Part shown: piece after piece, positions 12,854 through 20,429 of the stretch
How positions within the stretch are numbered: the stretch's first letter is position 1
Layout of the letters: every line of letters begins with the position of its first letter
Assembly (NCBI GenBank): GCA_001689485.1
Contig: LUJQ01000018.1
Coordinates: 3,399-23,827, forward strand
Direction of reading: 5' to 3'
Length of the DNA stretch: 20,429 nt
DNA from: Bacteroidales bacterium M6
Lineage (GTDB): Bacteria > Bacteroidota > Bacteroidia > Bacteroidales > Muribaculaceae
The notes under the pieces: generated by a model
What the model was told of the DNA's origin: nothing
Databases searched by the model: none
The model's input: only the letters and a program-made list of their open reading frames with translations
Made by a program: the position numbers and the translations under genes

Positions 12854-15169
12854 ATGACTATCGGATTATTCCTTGCATACCTGCTTCATGCCGCACTGTT
12901 CCTTGCCGCAGGCTACGGGATATACAAACTCCTGCTATCCCGGATTAAGATGCCCTCGTTCAACCGTGCAATAATCCTCGCCATTTACATCATGTCGTTG
13001 ATTGCACCGGCATTGGTAAACACAACGGCTTCCCGAACCGGGGCACATGACAACGGCGTGGAAAACACCGGCACATCTCCGGGAGAGCCTTTACCGGCAA
13101 CATTTCAGGATGGATATGGATATGCATTCCCATCCGGGCGTTCGGAACTGATTCCGAAATCAGAAACCGCAGAGGAGACAAGCCGGGAGGCACTCACACC
13201 CACCACCCTATCCAAGGAATATGACAAGCCATCAGGCCAACCGGATGTGGCCACGTTAATCCGCGTGGCATGCGCAATAACATTTGCAGGGGGCGTAGTC
13301 ATGCTGTTGCGCCTTCTCTCCGGGATATTGTCAATCGCAAGGATGCGCCGACGCGGGGAATGCCTGAGATTTGGAAAGATACGGCTTATCCTCCTGGATG
13401 ATGAGCGGATAAACCCGTTCAGCCTGCTCAACCTGATTTTCATGACACGACGCGACTATCTCGACGATAGCGACATGATTATAGAGCATGAGCTGGGACA
13501 CATCCGAAACATGCACTGCATCGACCTGATGATTTCGAAAATGTGCGTGGCGGTCATGTGGTGGAATCCGGCAGCATGGCTCCTGGGTAGAGAACTTCGT
13601 GCCGTTCATGAATACCAGGCCGACGAAAGCGTGATCCGCACAGGCCGCGACATAAAGGAATACCAACTGCTGTTAGTCCGAAAAGCCGCAGGCACAAAGC
13701 TGTCAGCCGTGGCAAGCGGCCTTAACCATAGCAAACTAAAACAAAGATTCGCCATGATGTACGAAAAAACACCCAACAGGTCGACGCGCATGCGTGCCGT
13801 CGCCATCCTTCCTGCCTTCTGCGGCATAATGCTGCTTTCACAACAAAGCACCTTTGCCTCGATTTTCAACAGCATTGCCGATACAGATTTGCAAGTGCAG
13901 ACGCCTGACAATGCCGACACCGTGGCTTACGACATGGCTCTTGACGAATCCGGGCCCAATGGCTATTTGTCACTCCAGGTGCCTGAAGCCGGGAGCGCAA
14001 TCAAAAACGCAATGCCCGATATGGCAATGACATCCCCCACCAAGGAACCTGCCGCCCTTGGATTATCTGAAAGTGCCACCCCCGGAACCTCATCCAATGC
14101 CGGCAGCCGTAAAAGCGTGTGGGATCTCGACGTCCTTGCAAGCAACCCTAAATATATCGAAATAAAGGTTTTCGACGAGGTTGCCGAAGCACCGACAATC
14201 AACGGCGAGCCTGTGACATTCGACCAAATGGAGGAATACCTGCGCGACACCGGCTGCACATCCTACATCGACCATCTGAATAAAATGCGCCGCATCGTCG
14301 AAAATAAACAGAAATCAGAATCATCACACCAGGAAAGCTTTATCCGCGTAACCGACGAAGATGATGACGAGTCTATCATAACAGTCATTAACGAAGGTAA
14401 TAACCAGACTATCTATGTAACTCCCAAGCCACAGGCCCGGCGGCAAAAATCAGAGACACGTCAATCCGAACAACCGCGCAAACAAACTTCCGAGCCATGG
14501 GACATCCAAAAAATGGAAGCCAAGGCTCAGGCATTGGAAGCCAAAGCACAAGCTATGGAGGCTCGTGCGCAGGCTGCCATCAACCGTAAAGCAGCTGAAG
14601 AATCGCGCAAACTAGCTGCAAAGACCCGTAAAACCGCAGCCAAATTCCGTGAGAAAGCCGCAAAAATTCGCAAACGCTTCAATAAAACCAACAGGACTTT
14701 CTCTGCAGATGGGGTATCCGCAGAGGAACTCAGCCTTGACCACCTCGAAATCCAGCTCTCCACATTAGAGGAAGCCTTGACAAATGCCGAAGCGACACTC
14801 GATTCCCTCAACGAATCGCTTGCCGGCATGGTTATAGCCGACCTTCCCGACAAACCTCTTGATGACACCCCCGTCACTGAAAAGCTGTCGGCCCGATTCA
14901 TACGTCTCGACAACACCGACGGCACAAACGTGCAGGTAATGATTACCTCATCCACCCCGCTTCAAATAGGCAGTGCAACAATGCAGGTCAACGGCAAACG
15001 CTACAATTGCAGCGTCAAAACAATTGCCGCAATCCATCAGCAATCGGAGGGCAAATACAACACACTTGTAAAAGTGCACACCCGGAAACTGACGGAATTT
15101 ACGGGTAATGATTACGTATCGGTAATCACAAACCGGGGTACGGTAAAGGTAAAGTTCAGTTACCGCTGA
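12854..15169 (+). CDS. M56 family (BlaR1-like) membrane metallopeptidase with a coiled-coil C-terminal region
   Basis: 771 residues. Spans near 4-24, 37-57 and 130-155 precede the cytoplasmic metallopeptidase core, with zinc motif HELGH at 212-216 and the VHEYQADE block (His252-Glu253) supplying the third ligand. A fourth span lies near 315-340 (AVAILPAFCGIMLL). The remainder, over 400 residues, is predicted periplasmic and unusual. It has a linker, then a charged Ala-rich coiled coil (about 550-615) that begins with near-repeats EAKAQAL/EAKAQAM/EARAQAA, a second helical heptad region (about 625-662), and a beta-rich end (about 670-771). No penicillin-binding sensor domain (SxxK...SxN) is seen, so the signal is not expected to be a beta-lactam acylation. 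It is paired with the upstream BlaI-type repressor and followed by a GNRA-looped terminator. Confidence 0.9.
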   Translation: MTIGLFLAYLLHAALFLAAGYGIYKLLLSRIKMPSFNRAIILAIYIMSLIAPALVNTTASRTGAHDNGVENTGTSPGEPLPATFQDGYGYAFPSGRSELIPKSETAEETSREALTPTTLSKEYDKPSGQPDVATLIRVACAITFAGGVVMLLRLLSGILSIARMRRRGECLRFGKIRLILLDDERINPFSLLNLIFMTRRDYLDDSDMIIEHELGHIRNMHCIDLMISKMCVAVMWWNPAAWLLGRELRAVHEYQADESVIRTGRDIKEYQLLLVRKAAGTKLSAVASGLNHSKLKQRFAMMYEKTPNRSTRMRAVAILPAFCGIMLLSQQSTFASIFNSIADTDLQVQTPDNADTVAYDMALDESGPNGYLSLQVPEAGSAIKNAMPDMAMTSPTKEPAALGLSESATPGTSSNAGSRKSVWDLDVLASNPKYIEIKVFDEVAEAPTINGEPVTFDQMEEYLRDTGCTSYIDHLNKMRRIVENKQKSESSHQESFIRVTDEDDDESIITVINEGNNQTIYVTPKPQARRQKSETRQSEQPRKQTSEPWDIQKMEAKAQALEAKAQAMEARAQAAINRKAAEESRKLAAKTRKTAAKFREKAAKIRKRFNKTNRTFSADGVSAEELSLDHLEIQLSTLEEALTNAEATLDSLNESLAGMVIADLPDKPLDDTPVTEKLSARFIRLDNTDGTNVQVMITSSTPLQIGSATMQVNGKRYNCSVKTIAAIHQQSEGKYNTLVKVHTRKLTEFTGNDYVSVITNRGTVKVKFSYR

Positions 15170-15223
15170 CATCCACCTACCAGACAATTCAAACAACATC
15201 ATAGCAGCAATTCACACTATGTT

Positions 15224-15239
15224 ACGGCCTACAGGCCGT
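15224..15239. repeat. Short palindrome ACGGCCT-AC-AGGCCGT
   Basis: A perfect 7-bp inverted repeat with two central bases, just upstream of the M56 terminator. The two-base loop makes it a poor RNA hairpin and a better DNA-binding site or decayed repeat. No regulator can be named. Confidence 0.4.
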
Positions 15240-15249
15240 TAACCCACCG

Positions 15250-15273
15250 ATGGGGGCGCGTGAGCGTCCCCAT
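15250..15273 (+). terminator. Intrinsic terminator after the M56 gene
   Basis: A 10-bp stem (15250-15259 with 15264-15273, one G-T pair) closes a GTGA tetraloop and is followed by TTATTTCG. It overlaps the first ATG of the sigma-factor reading frame, which is therefore not the real start. Confidence 0.75.
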
Positions 15274-15357
15274 TTATTTCGTCATTTTATTTCACTAAAT
15301 AAAAATTTTTCACAAAATTTGTTGCAAAACGGATTCTGCCACGTATTAAGGATAGAA

Positions 15358-15867
15358 ATGAAAAATGACCTGCTGACATCGGTTTTCCAACGGCTCCGCC
15401 CGCGCCTTTTCTCAAAGGCAAGGACTGCTCTATCCGACGACGAAGACGCACGCGATGTTCTTCAGGATGCATTTTTCAAACTATGGCAGAGCCGCATCGA
15501 CATCAATCGCGAATCGCATGCCGAAGGATTGTTGGTAACAACGGTGCGCAACCTCAGCATCGACCGCCTGCGCCGACGTGCCGCCCACCCTACCGACTCA
15601 CTCGACGGCGACACCGGGACACTGGCCTGGGACGACGAAACCGAGGCTGACCTCCGGCAACAAAACGAAATATACCTGACGGTTGAAAAACTAATCGAAA
15701 GGCACCTGTCGCCGCGCGACCGTGAAATCCTTTACCTGCGCGACCGCGATGAATGGGAATTCGAGGATATAGCCATCCGTTTCGACATAACCGAAGCCAA
15801 CGCCAGGCTGATCGTGGCACGCGCCCGCAAAACAATACGAACCCTTTACAACCAGCCGAAGTCATGA
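15358..15867 (+). CDS. ECF-type RNA polymerase sigma-70 factor
   Basis: 169 residues from the ATG at 15358. Region 2 (about 1-75) includes DEDARDVLQDAFFKLWQSR, the core-binding and -10-contacting helices. Region 4 (about 110-165) contains LSPRDREILYLRDRDEWEFEDIAIRFDITEANARLIVARARKTI with its helix-turn-helix. Regions 1 and 3 are absent, as in ECF sigmas. The frame is open up to 15250, but that upstream ATG lies in the terminator of the preceding gene, and residues added there look unlike a sigma N-terminus. Its TGA overlaps the next gene's ATG (ATGA), so translation is coupled to the probable anti-sigma factor. It probably directs expression of its own operon (inference). Confidence 0.93.
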   Translation: MKNDLLTSVFQRLRPRLFSKARTALSDDEDARDVLQDAFFKLWQSRIDINRESHAEGLLVTTVRNLSIDRLRRRAAHPTDSLDGDTGTLAWDDETEADLRQQNEIYLTVEKLIERHLSPRDREILYLRDRDEWEFEDIAIRFDITEANARLIVARARKTIRTLYNQPKS

Positions 15868-16322
15868 ACACCCCCGAACTACATAACCTCATCGAACGAT
15901 ATTTCAACGCTGACACATCGTTGGAAGAGGAGCGGTTGCTACGCCGTGAACTTGCCACCGGCATCAATAACCCCGATGACCCGGTTATACAGGAAGCATG
16001 CGCCGTAATGGGGCTGCACGTCATTCGCCGGAAGCCCGCCGCCATATCGCGCAAAACAGTTTCCCCACCCATATGGCGCAACGTAGCCGCTGTAGCTGTG
16101 GCAATAGCGGTTACGGGGTCGTTGCTGTCGGGTGTAATACGTCAGCAAAGCACCGGCGAATGCGTGGCCTATGTAAACGGACAGCGCATTTCCGACCGTG
16201 ATGCCGTTATGAAACTTATGTTTGCCGATTTAAACGAAATGGAGGAAGCATCAAACTGCATAGAAGCCTCTATCACGAACGAACTACACGAAATAGCCGA
16301 CATAATGGGGCAATTGGAGTGA
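15864..16322 (+). CDS. Probable anti-sigma factor, single-span membrane protein
   Basis: 152 residues. The ATG overlaps the sigma stop by 4 bases, the standard arrangement for a sigma/anti-sigma pair. The N-terminal 50 residues (LIERYFNADTSLEEERLLRRELA) form the acidic helical segment seen at the start of Bacteroidota proteins encoded after ECF sigmas. One membrane span (about 72-90, VAAVAVAIAVTGSLLSGVI) separates it from a periplasmic part of about 60 residues with a Glu-rich C-terminal helix. The topology fits a protein that holds the sigma at the membrane and releases it on a periplasmic cue. The named anti-sigma domains (ZAS with its HxxxCxxC, or FecR) are not visible, so the role rests on position and topology. 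Confidence 0.75.
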   Translation: MNTPELHNLIERYFNADTSLEEERLLRRELATGINNPDDPVIQEACAVMGLHVIRRKPAAISRKTVSPPIWRNVAAVAVAIAVTGSLLSGVIRQQSTGECVAYVNGQRISDRDAVMKLMFADLNEMEEASNCIEASITNELHEIADIMGQLE

Positions 16323-16328
16323 GAGAGC

Positions 16329-16360
16329 GTCTGAAAATCTTTTGGGAAAAAATTTCAGAC
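16329..16360. repeat. Inverted repeat between the anti-sigma gene and the next gene
   Basis: GTCTGAAA (16329-16336) and TTTCAGAC (16353-16360) form an 8-bp stem, with possible inner TTTT/AAAA pairing around GGG. It starts seven bases after the anti-sigma stop. It has no T tract and is likelier to be an attenuator or mRNA-processing hairpin that adjusts downstream expression than a strong terminator. Confidence 0.5.
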
Positions 16361-16410
16361 AATCTCCGAGAGCCCGCCACATTATGCCACAATCAAGAAA
16401 CCCCGATAAT

Positions 16411-16857
16411 ATGAAACCGTTAATTCCAACATTGTTGCTCACGCTTGTACTCGTACCGGCAGCCCGTGCGCAGGAAGGGATGGCCATAGAACCGTTTTTC
16501 GACGACGGGATAAAGCATCGTCCAGGAGCGGAAGTCACAGCGGTGTCGGTTACAGGCAAGCAGCTGCAAAACTCCAACCTGAGCATTTACCGCAGCGTAT
16601 CGGTAACCGGCGACCCCTCCCTTACACAGGATATGGAACGTGCCGTTACACGCGATGGTGCAAAAGCCGAATCCAGGGAAGTATCCCTCAAGGATGGACA
16701 CCTGTATTTCGGGTTCTATACCTTGATTCCGCAGGGTAAGGAGTACCGCTACATGTTCTATCTCAATTCCACCCTTACAGGAGGAAGCAAAACAACCCTC
16801 ATCTACATGCAGGGGAAAGCCGAACCCTATGAAATACGTAACATGATAAAACGATAG
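16411..16857 (+). CDS. Small secreted protein of the sigma operon (DUF6108-like, tentative)
   Basis: 148 residues. The signal peptide MKPLIPTLLLTLVLVPAARA is cut before Gln-Glu, so the mature protein of about 127 residues is periplasmic. The C-terminal half contains DGHLYFGFYTLIPQGKEYRYMFYLNS, an aromatic beta-hairpin pattern that I associate with small proteins encoded after ECF sigma/anti-sigma pairs in Bacteroidota, recalled as DUF6108; this was not searched. The start at 16411 is chosen because it places the signal peptide at the N-terminus; the frame extends upstream to 16342. It lies 88 bases after the anti-sigma gene and 46 bases before the first barrel gene. It may sense or modulate the envelope signal (inference). 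Confidence 0.75.
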   Translation: MKPLIPTLLLTLVLVPAARAQEGMAIEPFFDDGIKHRPGAEVTAVSVTGKQLQNSNLSIYRSVSVTGDPSLTQDMERAVTRDGAKAESREVSLKDGHLYFGFYTLIPQGKEYRYMFYLNSTLTGGSKTTLIYMQGKAEPYEIRNMIKR

Positions 16858-16903
16858 CAATCCTGCCATCCGATATTCCACCACTTATTATAATCATAAT
16901 CAC

Positions 16904-17815
16904 ATGAAACTTCTTGCATTACTCGCATTCGGACTGCTGCCGGTTCTCGCAATGACAGCACAAACCGAACCAGCCGACACTGTTAAAATACTTGACAACG
17001 CCGATCATGTCGTCATTACAAAAAACGGTAACAACACCATAGTCAAAGCTGTTATCCGAAACGCTGAAAACGACACATCGATGAAATTATACACCTACAG
17101 CGTGACGGTGGAGGAAAACACCGACTCTGCCCGTGAGGAGTTTTCCGAATCCGTTTTCCTGTCACACCCCCTCTTCACAGGGAAGCAAAAGAAACAATCT
17201 TCAACATCGTCCGAAGGCAAATTCAAGCCACGGCGTAACCTTACCGCCCTACGCAACATCTACTGGGGTTGGGATTTCGCCTACGACGGGAAAGCAGGTC
17301 TACGCAACAGCTTCGAAGTAGGCGTCGCGGAAATCGTGTCGGTGGAATGGCAACCTTGGCGCAACGGGCCCGATTTCCGGTTCGGGGCAGGTTTCGGCAC
17401 GAAACAATTCCTTACAGCCGATAATTTTGTATTTGGCAAAGAAGGCGACCGCCTGGCCATCCTACCCGTCACGACCGACGCCACCGATGTGAAAAGCCGC
17501 TGGGAGGTATTGACGTTCCATTTCCCACTGATGGTAAGCCAGAAAATTTATCGCAATTTCGGCATCGCATTCGGCACATTGCTGAACCTCAACACATATT
17601 CCAAGGCATGCACACAAATGAAGATTGACGGAATCCGTTACAAGGAGACATTCAAAGGACTCCAGCAGCGCCTGTTCACAGCCGAACTTATCGGGATACT
17701 CGGTTTTCGCGACTTTATAGGAGTCTATGCCAAATGGAGCCCCATGCCTTTGATGCGCACCTACTACGGGCCTGAATTCAAGACCTGGACACTCGGCGTC
17801 TCCGTAAACTTTTAG
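16904..17815 (+). CDS. Outer-membrane beta-barrel protein, first of two paralogues
   Basis: 303 residues. The signal peptide (1-19) is cleaved near AQTEPAD. The next 90 residues are polar, and from about residue 105 alternating beta strands end in the aromatic-terminal strand LGVSVNF, as expected for an outer-membrane barrel inserted by BamA. Strand blocks FHFPLMVSQKIYRNFGIAFGTLLNLNTY and GVYAKWSPMPLM have counterparts at the same positions in the next gene. No transporter or enzyme motif is seen. Its place in the sigma operon suggests it is a product or target of the envelope-signal circuit. The family is not named more precisely. Confidence 0.75.
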   Translation: MKLLALLAFGLLPVLAMTAQTEPADTVKILDNADHVVITKNGNNTIVKAVIRNAENDTSMKLYTYSVTVEENTDSAREEFSESVFLSHPLFTGKQKKQSSTSSEGKFKPRRNLTALRNIYWGWDFAYDGKAGLRNSFEVGVAEIVSVEWQPWRNGPDFRFGAGFGTKQFLTADNFVFGKEGDRLAILPVTTDATDVKSRWEVLTFHFPLMVSQKIYRNFGIAFGTLLNLNTYSKACTQMKIDGIRYKETFKGLQQRLFTAELIGILGFRDFIGVYAKWSPMPLMRTYYGPEFKTWTLGVSVNF

Positions 17816-17831
17816 CACCTCTCACCTATAG

Positions 17832-17880
17832 CTTACAACTTACAACTTACAACTTATAACTTACAACCTACAACTTATAA
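17832..17880 (+). repeat. Heptanucleotide tandem repeat between the two barrel genes
   Basis: Seven head-to-tail copies of a 7-bp unit, consensus CTTACAA (variants CTTATAA and CCTACAA), followed by a partial copy. They end 12 bases before the ATG of the second barrel gene. Short tandem arrays this close to a start codon are prone to slippage, which would change spacing or leader length. Confidence 0.85.
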
Positions 17881-17892
17881 CTTTTACAACCA

Positions 17893-18786
17893 ATGCCACG
17901 CTATATCCCTACAGCCATCATCGCGCTAAGCGCCCTTACCGCCATGGCACAGACTGAAAAAACCGACACGATAATGTCGGCTTACAGCCCGTCACGCACA
18001 GTAATAACCGAAAGTCCCGCCGGATTAAAAATCACCATATTGCAACATTCAGGCGACAGCCTTGTGGAAAACGTCTATGTCCAGCCATATTCTCCCAATG
18101 CCTCCGTGAAATCGGATCAATACACCCACACCGGCTTCGAAACCACATTCACCGAAGGTACATTGGGTGTAAAAATTAAAAAACGCCATTGGGAAGTGGT
18201 GACAGGTGGCTTATGTCTCGGATTCGTTTATCCTTACGGGCAACCCGCCGACCTGGGCTTGCAATGGAACAAATCATTGGAAATCTCATGGATTAACGCA
18301 CTTGCCATCCGCTACCGCACCAAACTGTTGTCAGTTTCGCTCGGTTTCGGATTCGATTGGCGCAACTACAAAATCACCACATCAGGCCACGGACTGGGAA
18401 TCAACAACGAAGGAGGCATCACCACGCGCCCCTATCCCGATTATACCCATTCCCAGTCATCACGGATAAAGGTGTTCAGCCTCGGCTTACCGCTGCTCTA
18501 CACCCAAAAAATTCCCAAAACAACACTCTCCGTAACCGTTGGCGGAATTCTCAACTTCAACACCCACGCCTCCCTGAAATCATGGTACATAAACTCCGAC
18601 GGCAACCATATCGAGGAATATGCCGAAAACTTCCACCACCGCCGCATCACCTTCGACCTTTTCGGCAGCATCAACCTTTATAAAGGTTGCGGCCTCTACC
18701 TACGTTATTCCCCCCAATCCGTGCTCCAAGGCCACGGTTCCCCGCAATTCAACCCCCTCTCCGCCGGCTTGATGCTCTTCCTGTAA
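17893..18786 (+). CDS. Outer-membrane beta-barrel protein, second of two paralogues
   Basis: 297 residues. The signal peptide is about 1-19 (ending ALTAMA-Q). It shares its plan with the preceding gene: a polar N-terminal part starting with TDTI, a barrel beginning near residue 95, a matching LGLPLLYTQKIPKTTLSVTVGGILNFNTH block and the ending LYLRYSPQSVL...LSAGLMLFL. The two genes are probably an old tandem duplication that diverged in loop regions. It is the last gene of the sigma operon and is followed by a strong terminator. Its leader consists of the 7-bp tandem repeat, so its expression could vary independently of its paralogue (inference). Confidence 0.75.
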   Translation: MPRYIPTAIIALSALTAMAQTEKTDTIMSAYSPSRTVITESPAGLKITILQHSGDSLVENVYVQPYSPNASVKSDQYTHTGFETTFTEGTLGVKIKKRHWEVVTGGLCLGFVYPYGQPADLGLQWNKSLEISWINALAIRYRTKLLSVSLGFGFDWRNYKITTSGHGLGINNEGGITTRPYPDYTHSQSSRIKVFSLGLPLLYTQKIPKTTLSVTVGGILNFNTHASLKSWYINSDGNHIEEYAENFHHRRITFDLFGSINLYKGCGLYLRYSPQSVLQGHGSPQFNPLSAGLMLFL

Positions 18787-18796
18787 AATTAATACA

Positions 18797-18829
18797 AAAC
18801 CGGGGATGCGCACTGCGCATCCCCGGTTT
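18797..18829. terminator. Bidirectional terminator between the barrel gene and GH32
   Basis: A perfect 15-bp stem (18797-18811 with 18815-18829) with a three-base loop, GC-rich in the centre and flanked by AAA/TTT. It lies between two converging genes: 10 bases after the barrel stop and 15 bases beyond the end of the GH32 gene. Confidence 0.85.
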
Positions 18830-18844
18830 ATCATAGATTGGCAT

Positions 18845-20365
18845 CTACCAAATACGTTCCAACTTGGTCACCGTTGCCTCAAGCCCCACTGCATCCAGCC
18901 TGTCATAAATACAGGTAGGATAAACCAGGAAAGTTGCCGTTGCCGAACCGTCGGAAGCAAATACCTCAACCGATGATTGGTCGACATAGATATCCAACCC
19001 GGTTGCAGAACCGGCACATCCAAGCGGCACATTGACACCCGGTAAGGAAAACAAATCGGCAAAAGCCGTATTCCCGGTGCGTCCGTTTCGCTTTACGGTC
19101 AGCGAACGGCTTGACGCATTATATACGAATTCCATGCATTCGCCAACGCTGTTTGAAAGCGAGAACCGGGAATTTTCCCCTGTAGGCAAAACCAATGAAA
19201 GTTTATAGGCATCACCGGCATCAAACGAGCCGTTGACAGGTTGCGGGCTACCGGCAATACCATCAAGTTCCTCCACAACCCTGCTGCACAATGTGGCCAA
19301 GCCATCCTTTTCAATCAGTGTCAACTCTCGCGGCAGGGTGAAAGCCGACCTCCACGGGCTGACCGGCGATGCCCCGGCATAGTTCCAATTGTTCATCCAG
19401 CCGATAAACACATTCCTCCCTTCAGGGGCATTGCTCCATGTCACACCGGCATAATTGTCAGGCCCGTGGTCAACCCACAACGGATAATCATCACGGGTGT
19501 CGGCAACAAACACAGTTCCGTCAAACTCCCCGGGGAAATACATAGTGCCGCTCCCACCGCAGGGGCCGCCTGGATTCACACTCAGCAGAAGAACCCATTT
19601 GTCATGCCCGTTAAATCGCATACGCACCAGGTCGGGGCATTCCCACTGCCCCTTGTTGCACCTTTCGTCAGGGATAGTGAATTCACTCAGTCTGTCCCAG
19701 TGCCGGAGATCGGCAGAACCCCATAATTCCACCCCGTATGACCACCCTTTCGCAAGGCACATAATCCACCGGGCAGTTTCCTCATGCCAAAACACCTTTG
19801 GGTCACGGAAATCGGGCATTGAACTGTTCGCGATAACCGGATTTCCCTCATAAGTGGCAAACGTCATCCCGCCGTCGGTGCTATACGCCAACGCCTGCTG
19901 CTGGAACTCACCACTGGCAGTGTAAAGTGCCACTATAGCATCCCGGCCGAAACCCGCACTATTCTCATGGTCGCAGACTGCGCTTCCTGAAAACACCATC
20001 CCCAGATTATCAGGACGGAGAACCACGGCCTCCTCCTTCCAATGAACCAGGTCGGAGGAAGTGGCATGCCCCCACGACAGGTTACCCCAATCAGGCCCTC
20101 CGGGATTATATTGGTAATAAAGATGCCACACCCCGTCGAGATATACCATGCCGTTGGGATCATTCACCCAGTTGGCAACCGGGGTGTAATGAATCTGCGG
20201 ACGGTGTTTTTCGGAATAATTGCTCTCAACAGGTTTTTCCTGGCCGTTTCCACCCGCATTACCCGGAACAACCGGGGGGATTTCCATATCGAAGCGTGAA
20301 TCATCAACACACGATATGCATGCAACACCAAGGGCTAAGGCAAACAATGATACTGTTGTTTTCAT
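18845..20365 (-). CDS. Glycoside hydrolase family 32 fructan hydrolase, surface lipoprotein
   Basis: 506 residues from the ATG at 20365 (a GTG two codons upstream is a less likely start). It hydrolyses beta-fructosides such as inulin, levan or sucrose. The five-blade propeller motifs are intact: WVNDPNG (66-72, nucleophile Asp69), RDP (187-189, transition-state stabiliser) and ECP (242-244, acid/base Glu242). A C-terminal beta-sandwich (about 365-505) contains DIYVDQSSVEVFASDG, typical of GH32. A lipoprotein signal ends at Cys19; the following VDDSRFD is acidic near the lipid anchor, as in Bacteroidota surface-export signals. Such enzymes usually sit in a fructan utilisation locus with SusC/SusD genes, which would lie beyond the right edge. 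Levan versus inulin, and endo versus exo action, cannot be told here. Confidence 0.95.
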   Translation of the reverse strand: MKTTVSLFALALGVACISCVDDSRFDMEIPPVVPGNAGGNGQEKPVESNYSEKHRPQIHYTPVANWVNDPNGMVYLDGVWHLYYQYNPGGPDWGNLSWGHATSSDLVHWKEEAVVLRPDNLGMVFSGSAVCDHENSAGFGRDAIVALYTASGEFQQQALAYSTDGGMTFATYEGNPVIANSSMPDFRDPKVFWHEETARWIMCLAKGWSYGVELWGSADLRHWDRLSEFTIPDERCNKGQWECPDLVRMRFNGHDKWVLLLSVNPGGPCGGSGTMYFPGEFDGTVFVADTRDDYPLWVDHGPDNYAGVTWSNAPEGRNVFIGWMNNWNYAGASPVSPWRSAFTLPRELTLIEKDGLATLCSRVVEELDGIAGSPQPVNGSFDAGDAYKLSLVLPTGENSRFSLSNSVGECMEFVYNASSRSLTVKRNGRTGNTAFADLFSLPGVNVPLGCAGSATGLDIYVDQSSVEVFASDGSATATFLVYPTCIYDRLDAVGLEATVTKLERIW

Positions 20366-20371
20366 TCCCAC

Positions 20372-20429
20372 GTTCCGGATTATCGGGTTTTAAGATATTC
20401 AATTATTACTGTCCGCTAAACCATATAAG
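20372..20429 (-). other. Upstream edge of GH32, possible tail of a preceding gene
   Basis: No TAnnTTTG promoter is visible in the 58 bases upstream of the GH32 start. One minus-strand frame entering from the edge reads LIWFSGQ and stops at 20406-20408. If it is real, the GH32 gene follows that gene by about 40 bases in an operon. There is too little sequence to decide. Confidence 0.25.

Noticed and set aside
15250..15357. Longer sigma-factor start at 15250
   Set aside because: That ATG is the first base pair of the terminator stem of the M56 gene; sigma region 2 begins normally from the ATG at 15358.
15274..15357. Autoregulated ECF promoter before the sigma gene (GCAAAAC ... CGTATT)
   Set aside because: The pattern is suggestive, but one instance is not enough to define a promoter for an unknown ECF group; no second copy was found upstream of the barrel genes.

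Overview
The window looks like a chromosomal stretch from a Bacteroidales gut bacterium, possibly Muribaculaceae (inference). The grounds are Bacteroidota-type promoters (TTTG, a 19-20 base spacer, then TAnnTTTG) found several times on both strands, the lack of clear Shine-Dalgarno sites, and the gene content: KDO synthesis, an M56/BlaI pair, an ECF sigma operon with outer-membrane barrels, and a GH32 lipoprotein.

Layout. (1) Positions 1-2680 are an AT-richer accessory segment. It holds the 3' end of a DUF3800 gene, a probable small structured RNA on the minus strand (about 248-360) with its own promoter and intrinsic terminator, a tyrosine recombinase (427-1863, minus), and the N-terminal third of a type III Mod DNA methyltransferase (2017-2616, minus) that is cut off next to the recombinase promoter. 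(2) Positions 2681-5379, minus strand, are a compact operon: ThiE-like protein, kdsB, and an M16-like protein lacking the zinc motif. (3) Positions 5480-5896 are a gene-free stretch with a 16-bp tandem repeat ending in a perfect hairpin. (4) Positions 5897-8372 carry two convergent envelope quality-control proteases, a DegP/HtrA protease and an M48 metalloprotease, separated by a 23-bp perfect inverted repeat. (5) Positions 8594-12000, plus strand, hold a small membrane protein, an LtaS-like membrane phospho-headgroup transferase/sulfatase and a PAP2 lipid phosphatase, followed by a decayed acyltransferase tail. (6) Positions 12435-15169 are a BlaI repressor and an M56 (BlaR1-like) membrane metallopeptidase; their promoter is built into a terminator hairpin. 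(7) Positions 15358-18786 are an ECF sigma factor, a probable anti-sigma factor, a small secreted protein and two paralogous outer-membrane barrel proteins. (8) Positions 18845-20365, minus strand, are a GH32 fructan-hydrolase lipoprotein, probably the end of a utilisation locus lying outside the window.

How the genes fit together: most of the window serves the cell envelope. This covers LPS core precursor synthesis (kdsB), periplasmic proteolysis, lipid headgroup and phosphate chemistry, two separate membrane-signal circuits (M56/BlaI and ECF sigma/anti-sigma) and outer-membrane barrels. The accessory segment is the exception. Its most unusual points are the recombinase abutting a broken methyltransferase, with an 11-bp inverted repeat at the recombinase start, and the unannotated small RNA on its other side.
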